From assembly GCA_017938785.1 (NCBI GenBank), contig JAGBAU010000183.1, forward strand, positions 1 to 12,400: a stretch of 12,400 bases of DNA, given 5' to 3'. The translations under genes were made by a program, and so were the position numbers. The notes under the pieces are model-generated. The model worked only from the letters and a program-made list of their open reading frames with translations. It did no database searches and was not told the DNA's origin. This document shows, one piece after another, positions 1 to 6,781 of the stretch (positions within the stretch are counted from its first letter, which is position 1; every line of letters starts with the position of its first letter). The DNA is from Clostridia bacterium (GTDB lineage Bacteria > Bacillota_A > Clostridia > Christensenellales > Aristaeellaceae).

Positions 1-140
1 AGCGGGATGCCTGCAACCAGGGCCAGCAGCAGGGATACGCCCATGATGGACAGGAAGGGATGGACCTTAAACTTGGAGATCGCCACGATCATCAGTACAA
101 CTGCGACCACGAAGGCGATAATGAGCGGGAAACCAGTCAT
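1..140 (-). CDS. GntP-family permease, N-terminal part (runs off window)
   Basis: Only the first 46 residues are present, reading from ATG at 140 down to the window edge. They begin MTGFPLIIAFVVAVVLMIVA and continue with a short basic stretch (SKFKVHPF) and a second hydrophobic helix. This two-helix start with the KFKVHPF-type loop is typical of GntP-family permeases, which import gluconate or related sugar acids by proton symport in the cytoplasmic membrane. The substrate cannot be told from this fragment. A strong GAGGAGG ribosome site lies at 151-157, 10 bases before the start. A good promoter lies further upstream (230-258), so this is probably the first gene of its transcript. The family call rests on the start alone; other multi-pass carboxylate carriers remain possible. 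Confidence 0.72.
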   Translation of the reverse strand, partial: MTGFPLIIAFVVAVVLMIVAISKFKVHPFLSIMGVSLLLALVAGIP

Positions 141-229
141 ATACTAAAAACCTCCTCTTTATCATTTCATGCAATCACAGCAGTATGCCCCTTCCATGAC
201 TGCAATAAAACCCAATATATAATGGTGTA

Positions 230-258
230 ATTATAACTGGTATTGATAGGAAATGCAA
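230..258 (-). promoter_or_regulatory. Promoter of the GntP-family permease gene
   Basis: On the minus strand TTGCAT (253-258) and TATAAT (230-235) are separated by 17 bases, a strong sigma-A-type match. The transcript would carry an untranslated leader of roughly 80-90 bases before the ATG at 140. I see no clear riboswitch or terminator in the leader. Confidence 0.75.
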
Positions 259-326
259 GTTTTTATTAAGGGAACGAGGGGTTTGTTTAAAGCTGAAAAG
301 GCAATAATTCGCAGATTGAAAATGCA

Positions 327-355
327 TTGCACGGAAAAGGAAACTGTGGTATGAT
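327..355 (+). promoter_or_regulatory. Promoter of the GtrA-like gene
   Basis: TTGCAC (327-332) and TATGAT (350-355) are 17 bases apart. A TG at 347-348 also gives an extended -10 element (TGG before TATGAT). This promoter and the permease promoter at 230-258 are divergent and about 70 bases apart. The promoter position argues against translation starting upstream at 358. Confidence 0.75.
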
Positions 356-405
356 GCTTGGAGCGAGAAATACTCGGTGATTCTGCTCAGAAAAGAGGAA
401 CAGAA

Positions 406-816
406 ATGAATATAAAAGCGCTCTTCAAGCGGTATAAGGATATAATCCCCTACGGATTTTTTGGCGTATGCACGACCCTGGTCAATATGGGCGTGTATTG
501 GTTGTGTGCATATCCGTTCAAGTTGGCGGTGATTCCCAGTACACTCATCGCATGGTTTATAGCGGTGCTGTTTGCATACCTGACCAACAGAAAATGGGTA
601 TTCCATAGCGAAGCCAAAACCCGTCAGGAAATCTGGAAGGAGATCGTATCCTTCTATTCCTGCAGAATTGCGACGGGTGTTGTGGACTGGGCGTGCATGT
701 TCGTATTTGTGGATCTGCTTCACTTAAACGATATGGCGATCAAGGTGATTGCAAATATCCTGGTAATCATCCTGAACTACGTTGCCAGCAAGCTGGTTAT
801 TTTCAAAAAGAAATAG
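406..816 (+). CDS. GtrA-like four-helix membrane protein
   Basis: A 136-residue protein, the usual size for the GtrA family. These are small integral membrane proteins proposed to move polyprenyl-phosphate-linked sugars across the cytoplasmic membrane for cell-surface glycosylation. Four hydrophobic segments are visible at about residues 12-34, 42-60, 86-105 and 112-131. Family-like motifs include YGFFGVCTTLVNMGVYWL near the start, AYLTNRKWVF at 57-66 and NYVASKLVIFKKK at the C-terminus. The ATG at 406 was chosen because GAGGA (395-399) lies 6 bases before it; an in-frame ATG at 358 would start almost on top of the -10 box. It is a single-gene unit with its own promoter and terminator. No glycosyltransferase partner is in the window, so the sugar is unknown. 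Confidence 0.88.
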   Translation: MNIKALFKRYKDIIPYGFFGVCTTLVNMGVYWLCAYPFKLAVIPSTLIAWFIAVLFAYLTNRKWVFHSEAKTRQEIWKEIVSFYSCRIATGVVDWACMFVFVDLLHLNDMAIKVIANILVIILNYVASKLVIFKKK

Positions 817-817
817 C

Positions 818-848
818 AAAAGCCATCCCGGAAGGGATGGTTTTTTAT
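818..848 (+). terminator. Intrinsic terminator after the GtrA-like gene
   Basis: Stem CCATCCC (823-829) pairs with GGGATGG (834-840) around a GGAA loop. Flanking A/T pairs and a run of six T (841-846) follow. It starts directly after the stop codon. Confidence 0.88.
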
Positions 849-855
849 CTTCACA

Positions 856-882
856 AAGAAAACCCCCTGTAAACAGGAGGTT
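856..882 (-). terminator. Intrinsic terminator after tRNA-Ser
   Basis: On the minus strand AACCTCCTG (882-874) pairs with CAGGGGGTT (869-861) with one G-U wobble and a TTTA loop. A T-rich tail (TTCTTT) follows. It begins 1 base past the tRNA CCA end and faces the GtrA-like gene's terminator, so the two convergent units are separately closed. Confidence 0.75.
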
Positions 883-883
883 C

Positions 884-972
884 TGGCGGAGACGGTGGGA
901 TTCGAACCCACGTGCCCGTTAAGGCAAACTGATTTCGAGTCAGCCCCGTTATGACCGCTTCGATACGTCTCC
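884..972 (-). tRNA. tRNA-Ser, anticodon CGA
   Basis: The minus strand folds into a complete type II tRNA. Acceptor GGAGACG pairs with CGTCTCC (966-972 on the plus strand encodes the 5' side), with discriminator G and an encoded CCA (884-886). The anticodon stem encloses loop CTCGAAA, giving anticodon CGA (935-937), which reads serine codon UCG. A long variable arm (TGCC pairing with GGCA) is diagnostic of serine tRNAs. The T-arm is GTGGG/CCCAC around TTCGAAT. Length is 89 bases with CCA. A spurious reading frame of 65 codons covers it and is not a gene. Confidence 0.96.
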
Positions 973-983
973 ATAGCCTATTC

Positions 984-1013
984 ATTATAAAACAGCCACA
1001 GCGGAAAAGTCAA
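984..1013 (-). promoter_or_regulatory. Promoter of tRNA-Ser(CGA)
   Basis: On the minus strand TTGACT (1008-1013) and TATAAT (984-989) are 18 bases apart. The -10 box ends 11 bases before the first tRNA base, leaving a leader of only a few bases, as is normal for a tRNA gene. Confidence 0.8.
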
Positions 1014-1065
1014 GCCAAAAGAGATTCGGCAGGGGATTTAACCTAGCCGGGAGCCCCGCCGGGCA

Positions 1066-1094
1066 TTGATTTATACCAAAAAAGAGGGTATAAT
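1066..1094 (+). promoter_or_regulatory. Promoter of lplA
   Basis: TTGATT (1066-1071) and TATAAT (1089-1094) are 17 bases apart. The ribosome site AAGGAGG (1109-1115) follows shortly, so the leader is only about 20-25 bases with no room for an RNA switch. The promoter is divergent from the tRNA-Ser promoter. Confidence 0.8.
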
Positions 1095-1123
1095 GCGGAT
1101 GAGATTATAAGGAGGTTTGCGGC

Positions 1124-2089
1124 ATGGGAAATAAACTCTACATTTCCGGTTCCGGGGATGGCTGGCGCAACCTGGCAGTGGATGAATACTTCATCGATAC
1201 CCTGGGCGAAGAGGATATACTGCTCTATTTTTATATCAATACAAATGCGGTCATCATTGGACGGGGACAGAATCCCTGGGCGGAATGCAATCTGTCCGCT
1301 ATGGAGCGGGACGGGGTTCAGCTCGTGCGCCGCATTACCGGCGGCGGTGCGGTTTTTCATGATGCGGGAAACCTGAACTTTTCCTTCATAGCAGGTGAAA
1401 AGATTTATAACCTGGAGCGTCAGCTCGGCATGATCCTGAATGCCGTGCGTTCTCTGGGAATCCCCTGCGATTTCAGTGGCAGAAACGATCTGCTGGCGGA
1501 TGGAAGGAAATTCTCCGGTAATGCTTTCTGTCAGCGCGGAAGTATACGCCAGCATCATGGCACCTTGCTGCTCAACGCTGATCTCACGCGTTTGCAGAAT
1601 TACCTGAACGTGGACCCCAGGAAGCTACAGGCAAAGGGTGCGAAGTCCGTGCGCAGCCGGGTGTGCAATCTGAGCGAATATGTGCCCGGGCTCAACTGCG
1701 AACGGATGCTGGGCGCCCTTATAAAGGCGTTCCGGGAGGAATACGGCGAATTTGAAACACTTTCCGACGTGGATGAAGCGGCCGTCGCGCCGTATATTCA
1801 AAAACAGCAGTCCGAAGAATGGCGCTTGGGCAAGACGCCACGCTTTGACCTGGAAATCGAGAACCGTTTTTCCTGGGGCAACGTGCAGATGCTGCTGACC
1901 CTGCGCCAGAGCCGGGTGGATGAACTAGACGTATATTCCGACGCTATCGATGTGGATCTGATCCAGGAAGTGCATGATCGCCTGGTGGGCGTGAAGTTCT
2001 CCTCAAGCGCCATGGCAGATGCGCTTCTGAGCTCCGAAAAACCGCAGATTCGCGAATTGGCGGAGTTTGTGCGCAGGCAGGGCTTCTGA
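1124..2089 (+). CDS. lplA: Lipoate-protein ligase A
   Basis: A 321-residue cytoplasmic enzyme that activates free lipoate with ATP and attaches it to the lysine of lipoyl domains (2-oxoacid dehydrogenase E2 subunits or the glycine-cleavage H protein). The hallmark loop RRITGGGAVFHD is at residues 69-80. The second motif, GRNDLLADGRKFSGNAFC at 119-136, contains the expected catalytic lysine K129. HHGTLLLNADL follows at 144-154. Residues from about 240 onward match the C-terminal accessory domain, so this is the two-domain LplA type rather than the short LipM/LplJ type. The start is set by AAGGAGG 8 bases upstream. It stands alone, with no lipoate-dependent enzyme or lipoate synthase in view, which fits a scavenging role. 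Confidence 0.94.
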   Translation: MGNKLYISGSGDGWRNLAVDEYFIDTLGEEDILLYFYINTNAVIIGRGQNPWAECNLSAMERDGVQLVRRITGGGAVFHDAGNLNFSFIAGEKIYNLERQLGMILNAVRSLGIPCDFSGRNDLLADGRKFSGNAFCQRGSIRQHHGTLLLNADLTRLQNYLNVDPRKLQAKGAKSVRSRVCNLSEYVPGLNCERMLGALIKAFREEYGEFETLSDVDEAAVAPYIQKQQSEEWRLGKTPRFDLEIENRFSWGNVQMLLTLRQSRVDELDVYSDAIDVDLIQEVHDRLVGVKFSSSAMADALLSSEKPQIRELAEFVRRQGF

Positions 2090-2134
2090 TTTTTGCTCTT
2101 CCTGTGAAGAAAGTGGTACGCCTTTTTCATTGCC

Positions 2135-2163
2135 TTGCATTGCGGTATAAAGTAGGGTAGAAT
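2135..2163 (+). promoter_or_regulatory. Promoter of the truncated solute-binding protein gene
   Basis: TTGCAT (2135-2140) and TAGAAT (2158-2163) are 17 bases apart. The leader to the ATG at 2288 is about 115 bases, AT-rich, and holds a small hairpin at 2246-2261 (GGATGC/GTATCC, one G-U pair). No recognised riboswitch is seen. No clear terminator for lplA is visible between 2090 and 2134, so some readthrough is possible. Confidence 0.7.
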
Positions 2164-2287
2164 AGAAATGTAAAATTTGATTTTTGCAGGAATATTAAAC
2201 AACATTTCGCGGTTTTTTTGCGTCTTATATTGTAGAAAGAAAAAAGGATGCATATGTATCCTGAAATCAATACAGGAGGTAAAAAGC

Positions 2288-3532
2288 ATGAAGAAACTGA
2301 TCGCATTGCTCCTGATGCTGGTGCTGGTTTGTCCACTTGCCGCGGCAGAAACAGCGCAGCCCGAAACGGAAGTTTTCGAGTATGCTGGGTTGGATTTTGA
2401 CCAGGTGTTTTCCGCCTTCTTTGCCGAAAACCCGGATGACCGTCTGGTTGTGGAGCTGACATCTGCCATGCTGCTTGGCACGACCCCCGAAGGACATATT
2501 ATTCTGGACGGCGAAAAGGGCATGGTGAGCAATTACATGGATGAGGAAACCATCCATTACGGTGCAGCCAGCGTTGAAACCGTTGAAAATGGCGACGGCA
2601 CTGTGGATTACAACATCACCCTGCGCAATGATGTGTTCTTTGCAGATGGCCAACAGGCGGATATCGATGATGTTCTGTTCACCCTCTATGTGGTCAGCGA
2701 TCCCAGCTATGATGGTTCCATCCATATCCGGCACCTGCCCATTCTGGGCCTGGAAGCATACTTCGGAACGGCGGCGCCACTGTCTGAGCTCATGATTGCG
2801 GCCGGCCGGGACAATACAGATTTTGAATACTGGGATGAGGCTACCCAAACGGCCTTCTGGGCGGATCTGGATGCTGCGGGTACAGCCCTGGCTCAGGAGA
2901 TTGTGGATTATATCCTGGAGAATTACCTGACTGAGGAATATGCCGCAGGAATAGGCAAAACCGTGGAGCAGATTCAGGCCGACCCCCAGCTGCAGGTTCA
3001 GCTTGGCATGACCATGTGGGGTTATGGCCAAGCATACTTTGAAGGAGCAACGGCTGCTGATTACTGGCAGGCTATCCTGAATGAGTATGACGGGGATGTG
3101 CTGCTGGCGGCACAAACCGAAATGGTGGATTCCGGCATCTTTGACCTGATTGAGGGATACGAAGAGAAGTACGGCGGCATTGTGCATGTGGGTGATCCCG
3201 TGGATACCATTGAGGGCCTGATTCGCACTGGAGACTACACCATGACCATCCGGGCGAGTGAGGAAAGCGAAGCCATCCTGCAGGCTCTTGCCGGGCTGCC
3301 CATCATGCCCCTGCATTATTACGGCGATGAAGAAAGCTATGCCTGGGAAAATGCAGCGTTTGGCTTTGAAAAGGGCAATCTTGATCCCCTGCATGAGAAG
3401 GATGCCATGCCCCTGGGCTGCGGCGCATATGCGTTTGCAGGCTATGAAAACGGCGTAGTTACCCTTGTGCCCAATGTCCACTACTTTGCGGACGATGCGG
3501 AATACAGTCAGATTCTGATGAAGGAAGAATGA
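2288..3532 (+). CDS. Exported family-5 (peptide/oligopeptide) solute-binding protein, C-terminal lobe missing
   Basis: A 414-residue protein with a signal peptide (MKK, hydrophobic core, likely signal peptidase I cut after LAAA at residue 20). C15 does not sit in a proper lipobox. The mature start (DFDQVFSAFFAENPDDR), the DGTVDYNITLRNDVFFADGQ segment and ADIDDVLFTLYVVSDPSYDGS match the N-terminal lobe of OppA/DppA-type proteins (SBP_bac_5), including a long insert common in clostridial members. It stops soon after LGCGAYAFAGYENGVVTLVPNVHYF, the point where family members normally enter lobe II. Roughly 150-200 residues are therefore absent. The start is set by AGGAGG (2274-2279), 8 bases upstream. 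No permease or ATPase genes adjoin it. It could be a decayed paralogue or a one-lobe protein with another role. Family call is secure; function is not. Confidence 0.82.
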   Translation: MKKLIALLLMLVLVCPLAAAETAQPETEVFEYAGLDFDQVFSAFFAENPDDRLVVELTSAMLLGTTPEGHIILDGEKGMVSNYMDEETIHYGAASVETVENGDGTVDYNITLRNDVFFADGQQADIDDVLFTLYVVSDPSYDGSIHIRHLPILGLEAYFGTAAPLSELMIAAGRDNTDFEYWDEATQTAFWADLDAAGTALAQEIVDYILENYLTEEYAAGIGKTVEQIQADPQLQVQLGMTMWGYGQAYFEGATAADYWQAILNEYDGDVLLAAQTEMVDSGIFDLIEGYEEKYGGIVHVGDPVDTIEGLIRTGDYTMTIRASEESEAILQALAGLPIMPLHYYGDEESYAWENAAFGFEKGNLDPLHEKDAMPLGCGAYAFAGYENGVVTLVPNVHYFADDAEYSQILMKEE

Positions 3533-3533
3533 G

Positions 3534-3580
3534 ATACAAAAGAATGCCCCGGCGCGTGTGCGTCGGGGCATTCTTTGTAT
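3534..3580. terminator. Bidirectional terminator between convergent genes
   Basis: A long hairpin: AGAATGCCCCG (3541-3551) pairs with CGGGGCATTCT (3564-3574), and an inner CGC/GCG stem closes a GTGT loop. Outer ATACAA/TTGTAT arms extend it, giving T-rich tails on both strands. It begins two bases after the binding-protein stop and ends three bases before the SGNH hydrolase stop, so it serves both genes. Confidence 0.9.
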
Positions 3581-3582
3581 GC

Positions 3583-4245
3583 TTATTTCAGGATTTCAGT
3601 GATCTTTTCGTAGACCTTTTCGGCAAGCAGGGCATGGCCAGCCTCATCCATGTGAATGCCGTCTGCGGGATGGGCGGTGATGAACTCGCCCGCATTGAGG
3701 AAGTGTACGCCGGCTTCCTTGGCGGTCTTTTCCAGGTAGCGGCCCAGGTCTGCGTCCTTCTTCAGGGCATCGTGGCCGAATTCATCTCCCAGCCACTGCT
3801 TTTCCATATCGGGATGCAGGCGGATGGGGGCCATCAGCAGGATTTCCGGGCATACGCCGTGAGGGCCGTAGCCGCCTGCGCGGATATTTTCAATCAGGCG
3901 AAGGGCTCCGCGGGCGATGACAACCGGGGTTACACCGAAGAAATCTTTGACGTCGTTGGTGCCCAGCATGATGGTCACCAGATCCACGGGCATCTGGCAC
4001 AGCATCGTGGTGTCGATATCGGCCAGGCCGTTGCGATGGTCGCCCATGGGGCAGTTGAACATGGTGGTGCGGCCGTTCAGACCCGCTTCTGCCACGTGAT
4101 AATCCGCGCCGAGCTTCATTTGCAGCAGGCTGGTCCAGCGTACGCCCCAGGGGTAGCGGTTATCGGCGGTGATGGCGGGGCCTTCGGTCTTGGGCATGAA
4201 GCCCCAGGTGTTGGAATCGCCGAAGCATACGATCGTCTTCATCAT
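3583..4245 (-). CDS. SGNH/GDSL-family hydrolase (arylesterase-like)
   Basis: A 220-residue hydrolase with all four SGNH blocks: GDS with nucleophile S11 (residues 9-11), the glycine block GLNGRT at 55-60, GTND at 95-98, and catalytic D195/H198 in DGIHMD. The pattern CFGDSNTWGF, WG(V)RWTSLL, LVTIMLGTNDVK resembles the small single-domain arylesterase/acyltransferase branch (MsAcT-like). Substrate is probably a short-chain ester or O-acetyl group but cannot be assigned. No signal peptide is present, so it should be cytoplasmic. Two adjacent ATGs (4245 and 4242) are possible; AAGGAAG at 4251-4257 lies 5 or 8 bases before them, slightly favouring the second. It follows the Big2-protein gene by 43 bases on the same strand and is probably cotranscribed with it. 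Confidence 0.9.
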   Translation of the reverse strand: MMKTIVCFGDSNTWGFMPKTEGPAITADNRYPWGVRWTSLLQMKLGADYHVAEAGLNGRTTMFNCPMGDHRNGLADIDTTMLCQMPVDLVTIMLGTNDVKDFFGVTPVVIARGALRLIENIRAGGYGPHGVCPEILLMAPIRLHPDMEKQWLGDEFGHDALKKDADLGRYLEKTAKEAGVHFLNAGEFITAHPADGIHMDEAGHALLAEKVYEKITEILK

Positions 4246-4288
4246 TTGTTCTTCCTTTCGGTATATACTTTCGGGAACAGCGTCCCTA

Positions 4289-5197
4289 TTATTCCTGGAC
4301 CAGGATTTCGATCATGGCAGCATTGCTGAACTCGCTTTTGACCTGAACATACGTCGTGCCCGGGGCTACGCCCGTAACCCGACCGTCGTCAGAAACGGAT
4401 GCGATGGTCTCATCTTCGCTTGTGAATAGTACGGCATGTCCCTTGCCGTCGGAAAAGCTGACGCCGATGGGCAGCACATCGCCTATGTCCAGGGAAAGCT
4501 GCATGTGGCTGACGAACATGGCCGGCGCGGCCGCCTCTTCTTTCTGCACAGGCTTGGAGTAGGTGATCACGGAGCTGTAGGCGGGTTCATCCAAGGGCAG
4601 CATCGGATCGCCGCCGTAGAGCCGAACGCCGTTTTTCCCCTGAGAAGAGGTTACAAAATCCAATACCTCCACAGCGCTCATGGGGCGCAGGCGGCGTTCA
4701 TCCACCCATACGCTGCGGGTTTCGCCGCGAACGGCAAAGTGTATGCGAAGGCGATCATTGGAGGAGGATGCGCGGCGATCACTGACAAAGAATACGCCGT
4801 TTTCCAGGTAGATGACGGCCTCTGCATCCGGGGAAGCGCTGGCATAGCCGGTGGTTGGAAGGGTGAGCTTCGCATAGCCGCGGCTGTAATTGGAACCGGA
4901 TGCAACGCCATGAATCTCATCAATTTGAATCTCTGCGGGAGGCGGCGTCAACTCCGGCAGGAAGGGGACTTCCGTTTCAGCGGGGTCTGCCGCGGGAGCG
5001 GGCTCCATTTCAGCCTCAATGATGGGAAGATCGATGGGCATATCCTCGGTCTCCGGTATGGGTTCGGCGGTTTCTGCCGGAATAACTTCGGCAGCAGCCA
5101 AGACGTCCGGAGCAACGGGCATTTCTTCAGCCATGCCCGGGCTGCAGAGGATCAGCATCAAGGAGAGCAGTACAAATATTTGATATTTGGAATTCAT
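4289..5197 (-). CDS. Secreted protein with SH3-like region and C-terminal Big2 domain
   Basis: A 302-residue exported protein. Residues 1-23 form a signal peptide (hydrophobic LLSLMLIL core, likely cut after GMA). Residues 24-95 are a low-complexity acidic, proline- and alanine-rich segment that probably spans the wall. Residues 105-172 look like an SH3-type beta domain (KLTLPTTGYASASPDAEAV, then WVDERRLRPM). Residues 230-300 form a bacterial Ig-like type 2 domain with its usual signature (SEDETIASVSDDGRVTGVAPGTTYV). No lipobox, LPXTG or membrane anchor is seen, so it is either secreted or held non-covalently. Start ATG at 5197 follows CTGGAGG (core GGAGG 5203-5207) by 5 bases; an upstream in-frame ATG at 5239 lacks such a site. 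Ligand and role are unknown; an adhesion or wall-associated role is inference. Confidence 0.8.
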   Translation of the reverse strand: MNSKYQIFVLLSLMLILCSPGMAEEMPVAPDVLAAAEVIPAETAEPIPETEDMPIDLPIIEAEMEPAPAADPAETEVPFLPELTPPPAEIQIDEIHGVASGSNYSRGYAKLTLPTTGYASASPDAEAVIYLENGVFFVSDRRASSSNDRLRIHFAVRGETRSVWVDERRLRPMSAVEVLDFVTSSQGKNGVRLYGGDPMLPLDEPAYSSVITYSKPVQKEEAAAPAMFVSHMQLSLDIGDVLPIGVSFSDGKGHAVLFTSEDETIASVSDDGRVTGVAPGTTYVQVKSEFSNAAMIEILVQE

Positions 5198-5249
5198 TTG
5201 AACCTCCAGGGAAAGGACTGGGAATAAATGTCCATACATATTTCCCTAT

Positions 5250-5280
5250 ATTATATGATCATCGGGTGGAATTACCACAA
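5250..5280 (-). promoter_or_regulatory. Possible promoter of the Big2-domain gene
   Basis: On the minus strand there is a clear TATAAT (5250-5255), but the best -35 candidate is TTGTGG (5275-5280) with a long 19-base spacer. A small inverted repeat GTGG-AATTA-CCAC (5266-5278) overlaps the -35, so an operator is conceivable. The upstream gene ends in a strong terminator, so a promoter is expected here. Confidence 0.45.
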
Positions 5281-5298
5281 AAAGGAATCCGGGAATGC

Positions 5299-5324
5299 AA
5301 AAAAGCGGCAGCTGCCGCTTTTTT
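5299..5324 (-). terminator. Intrinsic terminator of the stalked wall-binding protein gene
   Basis: A perfect 26-base palindrome: six A, GCGGC, AGCT centre, GCCGC, six T. Being symmetric it could act on both strands, but the only gene ending nearby is the minus-strand one whose stop is at 5336. Confidence 0.92.
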
Positions 5325-5335
5325 GTGTTATGAAG

Positions 5336-6709
5336 TTAGGAATAGAGCTTGTCCAGGAAGGCCTTGTCGGCTACGCCGGTCTGTTCCATTCCGAATCTGC
5401 GCTGCATTTCCTTAACGGCGGCAGCGGTGTAGTTGCCATAGTGGCCATCCGGCTGACCGGACAGCAGGCCCTTGTCGATGAGTGCAGCCTGCAGGCGCTT
5501 AACTGCATCGCCCTTGGTGCCTACGGTGAGAGCCGTATCATCGGAAACGGAGCTGGAAGTGCCTGCTTCCGCTTCGGTGGCGGCTGCGGGGGCTTCGGCC
5601 ACGGGAGCCTGGATTTCGAACAGGTAGGTGCCTTCAACGCCGTCGTTGTAGGTGTTTACAACCATGTAGGTCATGTGGCCCTGATCGGCATTGTAAGGAT
5701 AACGCTTGTAGAGCGTGGAAGTGGTATCGCTGGTGATGGCGATGCCAGTCTTGCCGGCGATTTCGGTATCCATCAGCTGGAAGCCCTGAGAAGTCACGCC
5801 CGCATCCTCGCCGCTGAAGGTGATCAGCAGGAAGTTCTGGGGAATGATTTCGGTAGAACCGGTATAACCGTTCAGGGTGATATCGAACTCAACGGCGGCT
5901 TCATTGCCCTGCAGGTTGTAGCTCTCGGAATAATTGGCCTCGAAGTATGCGGGATCCTTGTAGGCGTCCACCTTCAGGGTCAGCTCCAGAGTTTCGTAGG
6001 CGTCGTCATCAGCGGTGCGGCGTGCACTGCCGTCAGCCTTGATCTGGGTCTGAATGGTGTAGGGCTGGCCGTAGGGAACGACCACGGGCTCAGCCACGGG
6101 AACCTCGGTGGGTTCGGGGGTGGGCTCGGCGGTGGGTTCCGGAGTCGGCTCTGCAGTCGGCTCGGGGGTGGGCTCAGCGGTGGGTTCCGGAGTCGGCTCG
6201 GCGGTCGGCTCGGCGGTCGGCTCGGGGGTGGGCTCAGCCGTAGGTTCAGCAGTGGGCTCAGCGGTGGGCTCAGCGGTGGGAGCTTCGGTTTCCACAGCCT
6301 CAACCACGATGGCCAGCTGGGTGGCTTCGGGTTCGGCAATGGTCAGCTGTTCCGCAACGGGAGCTTCGGTCACCTCAGGCACTTCAACAACGGCCAGGGT
6401 GGGAGCGGAGACGATCTCCTCGATGAATGCTTCATCCTCATCATAGTCGAGGGATTCTTCGAAGGCCAGCATGGCTTCCAGGTCAGCGGCAGCGACCGGT
6501 TCCTCGGTGGGCGCAACGAAGCCTTCCTTTTTGGAAGTCAGATTGAGCATTTCGGCCACGCGGTCAGAGCGCTGTGCGGCAACCACGCAGACAACGAAGC
6601 CCAGAATCAAACCGACAACCAGCATGATGATGGCTGCGGTCCAGATCTTTTTGCGATAACGTGCGCGCAGACGTCTTTCGCGCGCTCTTCTGGATGCATT
6701 GTAAGCCAT
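5336..6709 (-). CDS. Membrane-anchored protein with P/T/E/A stalk and C-terminal peptidoglycan-binding domain
   Basis: A 457-residue protein. A very basic N-terminus (RRARERRLRARYRKK) precedes one transmembrane helix at about 22-46, implying an N-in/C-out anchor without cleavage. An acidic segment (65-140) leads to 14 tetrapeptide units PTAE or PTPE at 144-201, a likely extended stalk. Residues 205-368 appear to be an all-beta domain rich in Tyr, Thr and Asp that I do not recognise with confidence. Residues 394-457 match a PG_binding_1 domain (VGTKGDAVKRLQAALIDKGLL, then DGHYGNYTAAAVKEMQRRFG). The layout suggests a tether between membrane and cell wall. No enzymatic domain is seen. AGGAGGA (6717-6723) lies 7 bases before the ATG, and it has its own promoter and terminator. 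Domain order is clear; the biological role is inferred. Confidence 0.82.
   Translation of the reverse strand: MAYNASRRARERRLRARYRKKIWTAAIIMLVVGLILGFVVCVVAAQRSDRVAEMLNLTSKKEGFVAPTEEPVAAADLEAMLAFEESLDYDEDEAFIEEIVSAPTLAVVEVPEVTEAPVAEQLTIAEPEATQLAIVVEAVETEAPTAEPTAEPTAEPTAEPTPEPTAEPTAEPTPEPTAEPTPEPTAEPTPEPTAEPTPEPTEVPVAEPVVVPYGQPYTIQTQIKADGSARRTADDDAYETLELTLKVDAYKDPAYFEANYSESYNLQGNEAAVEFDITLNGYTGSTEIIPQNFLLITFSGEDAGVTSQGFQLMDTEIAGKTGIAITSDTTSTLYKRYPYNADQGHMTYMVVNTYNDGVEGTYLFEIQAPVAEAPAAATEAEAGTSSSVSDDTALTVGTKGDAVKRLQAALIDKGLLSGQPDGHYGNYTAAAVKEMQRRFGMEQTGVADKAFLDKLYS
6107..6280 (-). repeat. Tandem 12-base coding repeat (PTAE/PTPE stalk)
   Basis: Fourteen degenerate 12-base units plus a half unit, encoding nine PTAE and five PTPE tetrapeptides in frame. 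In the second half PTAE and PTPE alternate as a 24-base higher-order unit. The near-identical segments at about 6123-6150 and 6173-6200 suggest growth by slippage or unequal recombination. The antisense strand gives a spurious Gly/Ser-rich open frame. Confidence 0.93.
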
Positions 6710-6745
6710 AACGACATCCTCCTACAGTACAACTATTTCGAAAAT

Positions 6746-6774
6746 ATTATACAACTTTTAAATATCTTCGTCAA
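6746..6774 (-). promoter_or_regulatory. Promoter of the stalked wall-binding protein gene
   Basis: On the minus strand TTGACG (6769-6774) and TATAAT (6746-6751) are exactly 17 bases apart, close to full consensus, suggesting high constitutive expression. The leader is about 30 bases. Confidence 0.85.
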
Positions 6775-6781
6775 TCATTCA

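Noticed and set aside
777..974. 65-codon minus-strand frame over the tRNA-Ser gene
   Set aside because: It is a translation of the tRNA and the end of the opposite gene, a well-known annotation artefact.
2097..2110. Small hairpin TCTTC/GAAGA after lplA as a terminator
   Set aside because: Only five pairs and no T run afterwards; not enough to call a terminator.
2288..2345. Lipoprotein anchor at C15 of the solute-binding protein
   Set aside because: The residue before the cysteine is valine and the cysteine is followed by PLAAAE, which fits signal peptidase I cleavage better than a lipobox.
2267..3571. 434-codon minus-strand frame opposite the solute-binding protein gene
   Set aside because: No ribosome site or domain; the plus-strand gene has a signal peptide, ribosome site and family motifs.
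6107..6280. Possible CRISPR-like array
   Set aside because: Units are directly adjacent 12-base coding repeats with no unique spacers, in frame in a supported gene.
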